Source of the DNA: Saxidomus purpurata
Lineage: Eukaryota; Mollusca; Bivalvia; Venerida; Veneridae
Direction: 5' to 3'
Length of the DNA stretch: 64,000 nt
Assembly (NCBI GenBank): GCA_022818135.1
Contig: JAFMSR010000002.1
Location: 49,570,801-49,634,800 of the forward strand
Shown: piece by piece, positions 36,846 to 48,887 of the stretch
Numbering within the stretch: position 1 is the stretch's first letter
Layout of the letters: every line of letters begins with the position of its first letter
Translations under genes and position numbers: made by a program
Notes under the pieces: model-generated
Told to the model about the DNA's origin: nothing
Databases searched by the model: none
The model's input: the letters and a program-made list of their open reading frames with translations, nothing else

Positions 36846-37830
36846 TTTTAGCTCGACTTTTCTATGAAAAGGGGAGCTATCCTACTCGCCCCGGCGTCGG
36901 CGTCGGCGTTGGCGTCACACCTTGGTTAAGTTTTTCGTACCACCCCACTTTATTTCAAAAGTATTAGAGGTATGGCTTTGAAACTTACCATACTTGTTTA
37001 CCATCATAACCTCCATCTACAGACAAGAGTACATAACTCTGTCAAGGTTTTTGACAGAATTATGGCCCTTTTTTGACTTGGAAAGTGCATTGAGCTTGGT
37101 TAAGTTTTTCGTACCACCTCACTTTATTTCAAAACCATTGGAGGTATTGCTTTGAAACTAACCATACTTGTTTACCATCACAACCTTCATCAACAGACAA
37201 GAGGACATAACTCTGTCAAGGTTTTTGACAGAATTATGCCCCTTTTTGACTTAGAAAATACATTGAATATGGGTAAAATCCACTTATTGTCTTAACCCTT
37301 TGAGATATTGCTTTGAAACTATTAATGCTATTTCACATCATTACCCCCATCTGTACGCAAGAGAAGGCAACGCTGTCAGGGATTTGTTTTAAAAATTAAG
37401 GCCTTTTATCGACTTAGAATCTTGGAGTTTTTCGTACCAGTCCACTTTTTGACTGAACTGTTTGAGATATTAATTTGAAAGTTGGAATACTTGTTTACCA
37501 TCATGATTCCCAAACATGGGCAGGAGAAGGTAATTCTGTCAAGGATTTTATTTGAATTATGGCCCTTTTTGACTTAGAAACTCAGTTAAAATTTTCATTC
37601 TTGTCCACTTGTTAACTTAACCATTTGAGATATTACTTTGAAAGTTGGAGCACTTATGTACCATCGTAAGACCTATCTGTAAGCAAAAGAAGATAACTCT
37701 GTGAAAAATTTTCTTGATTTGTACTTAGAAATTCCTGGTTAAAGTCTTGTGTGCCCTGAACTGTCAAAGTTTTGTTTTATTGGCAAGCACTAAAAAAGTC
37801 GAGCACGCTGTCCTACTGACAGCTCTTGTT
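36846..37830 (+). mobile_element. HINE-like element, AGCTCGAC family, second copy
   Basis: The 5' GCTCGACTTTT is the exact inverse of 3' AAAAGTCGAGC (37794-37804). A GGCGTCGGCGTC run follows the 5' end, then about five diverged units (ttaagtttttcgtaccacc, tttgaaactaaccatacttg, gtttaccatcat, acagaattatggccctttt). The hairpin GCTGTC-ctact-GACAGC (37807-37823) and TCTTGTT close it. Same 5' and 3' plan as 12032-13414 but a different core sequence. Confidence 0.65.
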
Positions 37831-40033
37831 GAATTATGTCGTCCCCTTCGATTTGTTTTTAAAACAGAAATAAACAAGAACTATCATAAAATTGAATTTA
37901 CTTTAAAGTGAAACGAGATGAGAAGCTCCATCCGCCATATTTGTTTACTGCGCTCGTTATTGGTGCCCGACGACACGGTTCGAGACGTAGACATAAAAAA
38001 TATGTACACACGGTTCGATTAACCAATCGGAAAGCGTCACGGCCATTTCTCAGGAACCACTGACCTGAAATCAGTGAAATTGAATAGACTGTTTCGTTAT
38101 CAAGAGGAGAAGCGCAATTCATCAGCATGTATCAGTTCAATGATTTTGTTTGGATTTATTGCCCCTTGGTTGCTCGTGACTGCGCCATTGGAAGCTTCCC
38201 TAGCAAGAGGAGATGCGGATATTACTAGCATGATCCGGTTCAGTTGGTTTTCATTGAACTATAGCCACTTTCACACAAAAACCTTGCCTCGGCTGGGGGA
38301 TCATGACTCTTAATTTCAATGTTTATACTAATTTATTTTAGCCGTCGATTGTGAAGAAAGCTTGAATCTTATCGAGTCACTCTAGAGACCGCTTCCTGGA
38401 AAAAACAGTATTGTCATATAAGGAGGTACGGTCTCTAGTAATGATAAAACCCAAATATTTTTATTTATTGGTTTGAAACAATTGTCCGTCAAAACATGCA
38501 CGCAGTCACATTCATAAAACATTTAACTTGCTCAATCTTATTTAAACGCAAACACCTGAGGAAAACAATTTAACGATGACAACAAGCTGTTAGATGTGCG
38601 AGCATGACAATTAATGTTAAGACTACAACAATAAATCATCAGTTAGTCTGTCGGACAACCAGGAACCCTCAAAGTGTGAAACAAATAATGTTAACATAGA
38701 TCATAACGACGCTGATGTGTCTCAAATTTGATTATGACGATCTGTGTGATGGATTTATCTCCCTTAAATACTGACGACCGGCAGGCGGCATCGTATTTCT
38801 GTCTCCGGTTGACATTTCGCATTATAAGAAACACCTGTATATTGCTGCATATGACAGCTCCTATCAGGCTAATGATTTGTTATGTAATCAGCAGGTAGTT
38901 CAGGTATGACAATGTGTGACTTTGATAATGTAAAACGCGGAGGGCTGACGAGAAATTGATATGTGTCGGTCTGTGACCATGTCACGTGGTGATCAGTTTG
39001 ACTATGATGGAAAAGCGTGCGCAGTTTTCAGTATGTTGGTCTTTGATTTTCATATTTTTTGTAACCAGTCATTACTTTGAACGAATTAGTAAAGCTTGTC
39101 TACTTCAAAATGTTGAGACTGAAATGTTCCCGAGACAGGTACCTGATGTAAAATGGATGATAATATTTGACATCTTCTATCAGTGAAACTGTGAAGCACA
39201 TAGAGTTCTCAGTGAATTAATGCATTTATATTATGAATTTGATTGTGTTAAAAATTATATTACACTATCGGAAAGTAGTCCTGCACTAAACTTGAAGTTT
39301 TTTTGACCTTGGGCGAATGCCCAGAAATGTTAATAAGCTTGTACGTCACCATGTTGTTGCACGGACATTCTTGTTTACTAGCTAAAGTATACTTAATAGG
39401 TTTAGTAAAGGTAATAAACTTATCTGAACTGATCTGAACTGAACTGTCGCCCATGTGCGCTTGCATGCCCTGTTCAGGTGCAGTATTCTCTGTAGTGATC
39501 TAAAAAGTTTGAACTGGAAACAAGGCTAGAAGTTCTTTTCTGAAAATGTTTTACAGTTTTATGACGAGTCGCCTCAGCTAGTCGGTATTACGATGGGAGT
39601 TTACTAAACATTATACATACATAATCACAGTAGATTATTAATCAAAGTTGTCAAACATATAAGCAAGTACATTCAAATAAAGGACGACATTATAAAAACG
39701 TCTTCAAATTAATTAATTAACGCACTTACATGTAAAGAATGAGTACAGAACGAAATATAAGAATGGGGCTGAATGCATTTCACCAAGCGCCTAGACTTGG
39801 ACACAGCAAGAAAATGAAATGTAACAACACATGACAGTGCTACATATTTCCAAAACGCCGAAGTTATATAAACGTCAATGCAAACGTAGACCATATGTCA
39901 TGATTTCAAACTAGCTAAACTCGTTTAAAAATACATGTTGGTTTAACAATTGTGAATATTGCCTTCTGGACTATCAGAAATTAAGTTGTTGTTGTCATAA
40001 TATGAAATGCTTTTACAGCTGCTAGTCAGACTT
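37831..40033. other. Unique intergenic stretch
   Basis: No gene seen. A small inverted pair tctagagaccg / cggtctctag lies about 40 bases apart near 38387-38446. Confidence 0.55.
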
Positions 40034-40290
40034 TTAACTGTAGAGTGGTAATGTTGAAGACCTATCAGCAAGCTTAAAACTTGGTAGTTTGGTGATTAAG
40101 GCAATAAAAGATTTAAGACTGCTGTATATAATAACATTAGACCACAGCTTTGAGCGGATGGTTTCGTTGTTTGGACAAAACATGATCAAATGCAAAGTTC
40201 TATCCTCATTCATATATTTACACAGCTTGCATTGCTCAACAATTTTAAAAGACAATCTTGTAAGAATATTTACTGCCGTGATGCAGTATG
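40034..40290 (-). pseudogene. LINE-type ORF2 C-terminal remnant
   Basis: The minus-strand frame reads ITAVNILTRLSFKIVEQCKL then CKYMNEDRTLHLIMFCPNNE and TIRSKLWSNVI. The C-x-x-C ... H ... C-P ... R-x-x-L-W pattern resembles the zinc-binding tail after the reverse transcriptase in many non-LTR retrotransposons. Only about 80 codons remain and no reverse transcriptase core is visible nearby, so this would be a fragment. Chance resemblance is possible. Confidence 0.4.
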
Positions 40291-40718
40291 ATTTGGTTTA
40301 AGTAATCTCCTTACATGGATTCCAAAGTTCACATGTTCAGAATGCACCAAACACATGCGCGAATATCTGGTCACTGAACATTCCGGCGACATATCTGCTC
40401 TTGTTGAAAAATATTGAGTCTTAATACTGTTCTCCATGCAGTTTTAGTTAGAACAAAAACCTGACTCAATGTAATCAACAATAAATGCTTCGGGTTGTAC
40501 TTTTTTAATATTAAAACACATCTGGCTTCTAGCGTCTTCGGTCCTCCGGAGAACAAAGAGAAACGCCGATTGGTGTATTCAAACTGACCAATTAAAACAG
40601 GCCTTACAAACCAACCGGTTTCCGCCGTACATCGGCATACGTAAATTTAATAACTATCCGTATACAAACATAAGATAGAGACAAAATCAGAGTGTTAGTC
40701 CTGATGCAAGAAGGTCTT

Positions 40719-40728
40719 GTCACGTGAC
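40719..40728. promoter_or_regulatory. GTCACGTGAC palindrome
   Basis: Second exact CLEAR-like E-box in the window; no gene beside it, function unknown. Confidence 0.25.
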
Positions 40729-41205
40729 TGGAACATGTGATATTAACAACATAATTGTATCTGCCAAGAAACTCACTTTCGTTTAAGCTGACACTTAAGA
40801 TTTAGTCATACAAAACTGTAACATGGCTTGAATTAATACAAAGTACATGTATAAAACATAATTATGAATATATAGTTTGCTTGTCAATGCATGTGTTTTT
40901 CATTTACCAATCAACAAATACTCGAACAACCGTCACATGATTCAGTAGAATAGAGAACAACCTCGTTTTAGTATATTATATTTAAGTTATAACAATCTCT
41001 CGTTTCATCACATACTACATTATTTAAAAGGTTGAATTTTCCACCTGTAGGTACTTTGTACACATGGTACATTGTCTGATAGCAGAGGAAGAGCTCTCGT
41101 GTACCAAACGCGACCTTGCTTCATCAATATAACAGTACACATTGTGACATTTTCTTACCAAAACCCCAAGCGAGTCTCTTTCTAGCCTGTATAAAAGCTA
41201 ACTTA

Positions 41206-42668
41206 GACTGGCATCAGTTGAAAGAGTCATTACCTCGTCTTTTCTGGACATTTGACAACATCTTCACAATGTCTCCTTCCCTTGACTCTAATGAGCTTTG
41301 ATTGAGACAAATTTTTGATAGAGATATTTTTCTTAAAAGAAAATAAGACTTCGGGAGAAAACACATCTCAATTTCAACACGCTTTATAAGTCTAAAGCTA
41401 ACCTTGCAATATAATAGCATTATTTTTGGACAGGAATTCAGTGCGAAAGTAAATTTCTTTTGGGCATTCAAAATTGAATAACCCTGTCGCCGTTAAAAAA
41501 GGTTAATCCAACTAAGATGTCTAAACTCGTACTTGAAGTTGTTAATCGCAATTTAAAAAAGGTGTGGAAATCGTATTTAACGAACATGTACACAAGTAGG
41601 CTTATGTCATTATGAATGTTTTTCTGCTGCGTAGTTTTCTCAAAACAAAATGATAATCTGAGCTGACAGAGGATTAATGAAATTAAAAACAATTTTCTGC
41701 TGTGTCAAGCGTGTAAATAGGTACAGTATTAATTAACTTTGTCACTGACCGTGCTTAGCGATCTAAACTTAAAAGTTCAGATTGGTCAAGAATTTTAGAG
41801 GCCACTTCAATAAAGTGAGAGTGGACCGTGTGACTGTGAAAGAACAACTCATCATGGAGTCTCTGGTCAAGAACAAGGTCTTAGCGAAGAAAAAATCGTG
41901 CAGGTGCACGAAAAGCTTTCTGTTTGGTTTTGTGATCATCTTTTGGACTGTCCTTATTCAGCTACTGTTATTTCTATCTGTTATAAGAAAAATTACTCTA
42001 GACACTTTTTATTTCTTACTTGGTTTCAAATCATACATTGCATTTTAGCATCTTATTTTAGCATGATGCGGCACATAAGAGATAAAATACTTTCAGGGGA
42101 TAAAAAGATTATATACGACTACAGACAATCGCAGTAGTTTAGATTCTTGGTTATATATCAAATAATCACTTTTTAAACAAATCATAAAAAAGAAATACGA
42201 AATGTATCTAAAGCAGTTGTTACACACTTTATACATACAACTATAGCTAAAATCAATGTATTAAAAAATATTACTAAACTTTAAAAGCACCAAAATAGTC
42301 GATATTTTTTCAATCTCTTAAACGCTTTTAGAAGGATACATTTTTGTAAGGTATTTTTTTGTATGTGATTTATTATGTTATTTTTTTCCGATTCAAGTTT
42401 CACTGCTTCAGTGACGTTTTACACATGGCTTTCCTCCGCCACTACCATCAACTTATAAAATTATAAAATTATTATTATATCTGTTGAGATTGAGAGGCCT
42501 TTTTCCGATTCAAGTCTTTTTTTCTTTTTAGAAATATATATCAATAAAAAATTTGTCTCAATCAAAGCTCAACTCAACAGTTAGAGTCAAGGGCAGGAGA
42601 AATTGTGAAGATGTTATAAAATGTCCAGAAAAGACACGACTAATGACTCTAACGACTGATGCCAGCCT
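41206..42668. mobile_element. Long inverted-repeat (foldback-like) element
   Basis: The left arm 41206-41333 (gactggcatcag, cttttctggacattt, caacatcttcacaatgtctc, cccttgactctaa, gctttgattgagacaaattt) recurs inverted at 42531-42668 with scattered changes. The 1.2 kb between is AT-rich without a recognisable transposase. Either one element with about 130-base inverted ends, or two copies inserted head to head. A related end (aagactaacgactggtgccagtc) occurs near 61626. Confidence 0.6.
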
Positions 42669-43199
42669 ACCACTACCCTCTCACCGGAGATAAAATCTCT
42701 TCTTTTTCAATGATAAGGCTGGTTTACTATTCTTTTTAGATTAATTTTCACGGAAATGATGTTTGAAGATTACTTCTGCAGTGAATGAAGACATTCTGAA
42801 TGTTTGGAAAAAAAACCTTTAGTAAATGACAACAACGTTTATGTATTATTTTACAGAAAATCGTTTCTCTTTATATGAATACATCTCAATTCTAGTCGTT
42901 TCATGAAAAATGGTAAGTTAACATTTGAAATATAACACAATGGTGAATTGCCAGATTTAGAGGTATACTTTAAAAAAACTGTCTATTTCAGATATATAAG
43001 AGTGGCGACCTAACTTTTTTATTTTATATTCTTAGTGATCAAACAAACCAAATTTCTTAAATTCTAAATGCTAGAAAAAATACGATCTAGTGAAATACGG
43101 AGCTGTTGTTACTACCTTTCAGCTGTTAATGCTTTGTCATTATACTTCATAGTTAACCTATAATATAGATGAAGTTTTATTGTAATATGTTAAGTTATA

Positions 43200-43420
43200 C
43201 AAGTGCTTTTTACATTATATGATGTGCAAACATAAATATATGTGGTAGTCACTGTGTCCATTATGTGTGGTGCTTTTTTCCTTATATGCAGTGCAAATAA
43301 CATTATGTGTTGTACTTTCATTTATATACGCTGTGGATCTCGCATAATATGCTGTACATGCGATTTCCTTACATGCGGTGCTTCCAGCAGTAGTAATTTC
43401 TTTTATGCGGATATGCGGTA
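43200..43420. repeat. Degenerate short repeat (atatgcggtgc-type)
   Basis: Variants of ttatatgatgtgc, ttatgtgtggtgc, ttatatgcagtgc, ttacatgcggtgc recur about every 30 bases immediately before the MITE at 43424. Confidence 0.55.
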
Positions 43421-43423
43421 GTT

Positions 43424-43851
43424 ACGTCGTTATGATGAGATGTTCGGATAGTTCCGAACGATACTGTATCTTGCCGGATTATAACGAATCCGGATGTTTC
43501 ACACGAGTAATTATTGGGGGGTACTATTTGATTAAAATTTTCTTGGAGGTGGCCAAAAGATTGTCATTGTTTGAAAAAAAAAACGTTATAAACCCAATGT
43601 TTTCTAATTTTTAAAGGGTTATATTCATAGAATAATTGGTTCATATCCATGAAACACATTTCAATTTCAAATTTAGCCATATATAAAACATAACTGTGTA
43701 AAGTGTAAACAAACATGAATAAATTTGTTAATTTAAATAGGGGTAAAATTAGAACCTCGGTGCACAATTTAATTACTAGTCCGGATTCGCAACAATCCGG
43801 CATTTTACGGTATCATTCGGAATTATCCGAACCATCTCATCATAACGACGT
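43424..43851. mobile_element. MITE with about 75-base inverted ends
   Basis: The left end acgtcgttatgatgagatg(g)ttcggata... and the inverse of the right end agree over about 75 bases, including ttccgaa, gccggatt and cgaatccgga, with a few indels. The interior is AT-rich and non-coding. No clear target duplication. Confidence 0.65.
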
Positions 43852-45045
43852 TGATACAAGTGCCAGTGTTATTTAAAAGTATGAAGGTGTCTAAGGGAAA
43901 ACAATAACATACGTTATCGCAGTCGCCACAAATGTAAGCAAGACTAACGTAGCCTGTCGGTAAAACAACTGTAAATAAAGTTGAAGTCCCCAGACTCCTC
44001 CAGACTGATTCGTCACCCACCTTCGTTCACTTGGGTAAGTTGTTCATCGCCTGCTGAGAACTGAGAAATTGTTAGAAATCAGGATACACATTAACTAATT
44101 GAGACATCAACTCTGTTAGACAGAGATAAATGAAAGTATGTCCCATTTTTTCACTTAAAAGATAAGTACATAAATCAAAGAAAATGTGAACTCAACAGGA
44201 ATCATAATTTTACATTAACGCGAAGAGAAAGTTAACCATGATAGACGTTCATTCCTTCTTAACTACGCACCCTGGTAGTCAAATGGGGACCTGATAACAT
44301 TAAGTCTAATACATTTCGACTTTTGACAGTTTTTATCAACATCAAAGCTGTAACCCTGTGAGAGCCAGCCATGATTGATGTGTTGTAAATACGTTCGAGG
44401 CTTTCAATGTCGAATTCAAGAGGTTTGCAACAACATAAATGACAGACGAAAGCACGAGAGAGATGAAAAATGACTGTTATATTGGACATTTTGAAATCCT
44501 TGCCGACATTATTAAAGTGTAGCAAAGAAGGTTTGATGTGTGTGAGCCCAATAAATCTGATGTTATTATCGCCTGCAAACTGGGAACTACTTTCTGATAT
44601 GTAGAACACAACCAGTCTGTACGGGAAATGAGACTTGCTGTGAGAAAAGCAACGACTGGAAGGAATGGGATCAACTAGCATTTACATATAACGGCGGGGG
44701 AGGGATGGGGTTATAAAGGTGTTGTGATGGCACAAACTCTTGTTTATTGAAACAGGTGTGCGAATGTAATGTGCTGCATTTAAGTGATCCGTAAAATCTA
44801 CCCTGGGTTCATACTCCTCACAAATCTTATGTGTTGGTATTTAGACAGTGCATCTTAACTAGTTAAGTATAACAGTTTTGTGTACTTTGTGATGTATATT
44901 TTTTTCTCAAGTCAATGGTATACACAAAAAGGAATCAACAAAACTTATGTCAGTTTGTCGATTTAATAGGCCACACTACGGCAGCCCTGCTAAGCTTGTT
45001 ACTGGTAATAATTTACTGGTTTAAGACGAGAGATTGAGACGGAGA

Positions 45046-45067
45046 GGGAGGGAGGGTGGAATAGGGG
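45046..45067 (+). other. Potential G-quadruplex motif
   Basis: Four G-runs (GGG-A-GGG-A-GGG, then a 7-base loop, then GGGG), followed by further GGGGG. Fits the G3+N1-7 rule; formation untested. Confidence 0.45.
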
Positions 45068-45674
45068 CCGGGGGATGAAAAGACAGACATACAGAGGGGC
45101 TTAACAAGAATGTAGATTATAATGGTACAAATGAATACAATGGTGGTTGTAATGGTTCCAGAAGTTGTGTTTAAAGATAATATAGTGCTGAAGACCCACT
45201 ACAGCAAAATGGGGGAAAATAAAGTTCATTGTTTCTGGATTGATTATACCCTCATAATCGGTGTAACGAGTGGCGCCATGTTAAAATTCTCACAATGACT
45301 GCCTCTTTAAATTGTAGCTAGGAAAAATCTCTATTTACGCAGCTGACGTATGATGTCGGTACATAGTCATGCTGAAGTTACGGCAGCGAAATGGGCTGGG
45401 TCTCGTGTAGTGCAATATACAACGGCACACACAAGCACACGCAAACACACACAAATCTGAACTGAAGCAGTGATCAAGAATGTTTATGGAGCTTACTTAC
45501 AAATACCGGAAACTGGCAAGCTTCAACTCTCCTTTATTGACATAATTTACGTATGAACCCAAAACCATGGCATATTATCGGTCACGCTAGAACATTACTT
45601 CAATCTACATTCTCCAAAAACGTATGAACAAAACCATTTTAATGAAAGTCTACATTTCAAGACCATGAAGTAAA

Positions 45675-45684
45675 TGATTGACAG
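45675..45684 (+). promoter_or_regulatory. PBX/PREP-type decamer
   Basis: Exact TGATTGACAG, about 3.1 kb upstream of the zinc-finger start codon. Function inferred from motif knowledge only. Confidence 0.3.
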
Positions 45685-47104
45685 ATTCAAGTGTTCCTTT
45701 GATCTTGATTGATGGCTTTGTTAATGTGTTTTTCAGCCCCAGTTACACACACAAGGTGGGCGGCTGGCTCTATCGTATCCATTTGCCAAACCGGATATCT
45801 TTTGTGCGCAGTTTCACGAAACTTTTCACCCAAGAAAATGGATTTTTGATCTCTCTGTATATATGCTGCTGCTTTATAGTGTTTTAACATCAAAGGGCGC
45901 AAGTGTAAACATGGATTTAAGCAAGAATTAGTAGTTCTGTACAATACAAAGCTGCTTCAAAGAGAGTTTGCTTAAATAGATTGTGTTTTGGAGACAGAGT
46001 GCTTAAGTTTGCTTGTTTACAGTGACAGGTGTCGGAAATGAATGATGATTCCACTCCGTCACTGTTTTAAATTTCCCTAAGACTTGATACATGTAAGTTT
46101 ATTTAACAGGCAGACAGTTAACTCTATTAATTGGGTAAAATGGTCATATTGACACGAGATTAGGTGCATTAGTCTGCATTAACATGTCGCCTTTGGTCAT
46201 GGTAACTGATCATGGTAACTGGTCAGACAGTGCGTTAGGTTATCGTTCTCTTCACAGATACATGTGTTATAGCAATGCTTATTTACTTATAAACAATGAT
46301 ATAATTATCTGTAACCTGAACGAAAACTTCAAACTGTCACTTGTATATGTGTTAATATGAAGTCATAGGACCAAATGCATTAATACTCGAGTCTATGTCG
46401 CAATCAATTTTACCTAGAAAATGCGGGATTTTGAAGTGTTTTTGATAATGGTGTGTCCGAGTTAAAGTCCGAAACTGGAATCTACGAGATTATTGATTTT
46501 TCACTGTGCCGCCATGATTGACTGACAGTTTGTTTAATGGTGTATAATGAGTTGCGCAAATGCTTGTCAACCCCCCGTCGCCCGGCTTTGATCAACGTCG
46601 GCCCACTGACATACACTTTCAGCCTCAGTCACCGATCGCTATTTTCTCTTCTGACACTTACATACACACCAATAATCTGCTTCTACCGGCACAGTATGCA
46701 CGTCAATCATTGAATTATCCCTTTTGAGACTGTTCACATTTATTTCATTTATTTCACAAAAGGAACCACTGGTCGCCTTATTAAATTCCTCAGCATCTTA
46801 TTCCGGCCTGTTAACCATCCGAGACAGAAAACTGACAACCGTGTAAAATCGATTACTTAAATGTGCACAAATCGTAAAATTATTCATAAAATCTGTATGG
46901 ATTAGGCTAGTGCTAGCTGCTTTTAGCGTATTAATAAGGTTTGAAGTCATAATGTCGTTTGGTAAATTCGTCGAATACTATTTTATATGACTTAGCGCAC
47001 GAACTATAATAAAATTATAAGTCAGAACAAGTTTTAATCACTTGATAATTTTCTATTTATTTATTCGTTCTTTTACTTTTGTTTAGGATACTATTCCAAA
47101 ATGA

Positions 47105-47255
47105 GGAGAAACTTTGCCTATCCTCCGTAAGATGCTGCAAACTTTCTCACATAACGAAACATGGTCGGTAGCAGGGCTCGAACCCATGACCCTCAATCTA
47201 TGAGAGGTTACAGTGATTCAAGTGAGCGACTCTAACTGCTCAACCACAAAGGCGA
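47105..47255 (-). mobile_element. tRNA-Ser-like SINE, copy 2 (inverted)
   Basis: On the minus strand GCCTTTGTGGTTGAGCAGTT, gagtcgctcacttgaatcac, catagattgagggtcatggg and TTCGAGCCCTGCTACCGACC parallel copy 1 at 31476, and the match continues into the tail (catgtttcgttatg against catgtctctttatg). Shared insert and tail show a dispersed family rather than two tRNA genes. Confidence 0.65.
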
Positions 47256-48300
47256 TTGTTTTCATTAGTTTATTACATGTATTCTATTTATCATGCCCTC
47301 AAACATAAAAGTACATCCATTTTAAGTGTAAAACATTTAAGTTATTAAAGAAAACAAAGAGAAGATAAACATTATGTTTGAAAACGAAATCAATGGCTAT
47401 CGATGGTTTATTCGCAGTTGAATTTTTTTAATCGGGTCGTGATTTTAAATTAATCAATTCCAGTTGTTCTTACAATAATTGTTACCCCTGATTCTACTGA
47501 CCCATTGTTGTACTGATTGTAGTTTCGCAACTCTGTGAATATGCTGGTGTAACCTAAACCGGCTGTTCACCGCCCTGTACAACATTTCCCCAAGGTTCGT
47601 GATTGTTCATTCCGTTCTTCTCAGATAGAATTACACGAGGTATTTACCATTACTGATAAGAATATTGCCGTTTTCTTTTGAAGTTGCGGCTTAATTGTTC
47701 AATCTGTCAAACTTTAGACAGGAAGCCTTTCGACACGTCAATCTTAATCTTTGCATAAACACCTTAACACTAACCAGATTGATTGATACATATAGCATAG
47801 CAAGTGTGCCGTACTCTGTTTTTGTGTGGAGTCTCCGCAGCTACTGCAAATGTGAGAATCACAAACTATCCAAATCAGAGTGCATAAAAATAGATGTATA
47901 CACACATGAACGTGGTAACATGTGGTGAAAAAGCCCTTAAACGTTTTTCCTTCGGATGATCAGACACACAGGATTTCACAGTTTCCATGTTTTATTTAGA
48001 ACAAATGTACTTACTAGGCCATCGCACAGAAACAGATCAGTTCCGAACTGGACTAGCAATGACAATTGACTAATATAATATTTTGGAAGATACATTTATC
48101 TCATCATGTTTTGAAATCCTGTTGTTCTGCTACTATACTTATATTCGCCTTTTCTACCAAGACACGCAACAACCTTATAATGGAATATGGCTTTTTGTCC
48201 TGCCATGTTTAAGTCGCCTATTGTCACTTCACCTGACATTTATCTTTTCATTTTTATATTTATTGCAACTACATCATCGCAAAACCATCGTATAAATTAG

Positions 48301-48791
48301 TTCTGATTGACAGAAGAGCTTTTCAAAAGATTAATGATGCTTTATTATAACACGGCTGACTAAGAGCGGTCATGTTTAATATCCTGTTTTATGATTGGGC
48401 AAATAGTACCGCCTTCTATTCCCGCCCTCCATTAGCTAAGTTTTGTCTTGTCGTCCAATAATAACGTTCGACACAAGCCGAACAGTCGCTTGTCGGAAAT
48501 ACATCCTTCCTGCGTGAACGCGTTATGAGCGATTTTGAGTGTATAAACATGTGACTATATGGGCGGCATAGCGAAGAAAATCTCAAAAGAAAAGGATTGT
48601 TGTTTGATTGACAGCTGTTCCTGGCTAGGTGATACATAACTTCTATCAAAGTTGTCAGCGATTATAACACAACGCCATTTTGTGTAGCATAGTTGGTATT
48701 ACTGCACACACTACTTAGATACAATGTTTATCGAAAGAGCTTCGACTTGAAAGTGAAATAGATATAAAATTGTTTGGATATATGTGACATA
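48301..48791 (+). promoter_or_regulatory. Putative promoter and 5' leader of the Nlz-like gene
   Basis: About 490 bases before the start codon. Contains two exact TGATTGACAG decamers (48304-48313 and 48605-48614), ccaat near 48454 and its inverse attgg near 48394, and no TATA box in a clear position. The transcription start is not identifiable. The last upstream ATG (about 48781) is followed at once by TGA, so it cannot extend the protein. Confidence 0.4.
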
Positions 48792-48887
48792 ATGCCTGTG
48801 ATTGACCGATACGAATCTATGAAAATGTTGTCTTCTTCAGTATCACAATACTTGCCACCGGATTACTTACAACCTCTTCCCACAACT
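48792..48887 (+). CDS. nlz: Nlz/NocA-family zinc-finger protein, exon 1
   Basis: Encodes residues 1-32, MPVIDRYESMKMLSSSVSQY then LPPDYLQPLPTT, and ends at a gtaagt donor in phase 0. The KMLS...L-x-P-x-YLQPL pattern matches the conserved N terminus of vertebrate ZNF703/ZNF503 (KML...EYLQPL) as I recall it, which supports this ATG; A at -3 is a fair context. Joined to exon 2 it restores the family's conserved YLQPL...LDAK-SPLALLAQTCS order. The two-exon layout, with a short first exon, is also the family's usual one. Confidence 0.9.

Larger units (their letters stand above)
42669..48300. other. Gene-poor stretch upstream of the zinc-finger gene
   Basis: Besides the MITE, SINE and motifs listed separately, no gene is seen. 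The 46.4-46.8 kb part is high-complexity and GC-balanced (for example ctttgatcaacgtcggccc, catgattgactgacagtttg), the kind of sequence that may be conserved non-coding DNA around a developmental gene; this is inference. The 140-codon minus frame at 44259-44681 has no recognisable domain. Confidence 0.4.

Noticed and set aside
44259..44681. 140-codon minus-strand frame
   Set aside because: No recognisable domain, no splice or promoter context, and an equally open overlapping frame; kept only as a remark.
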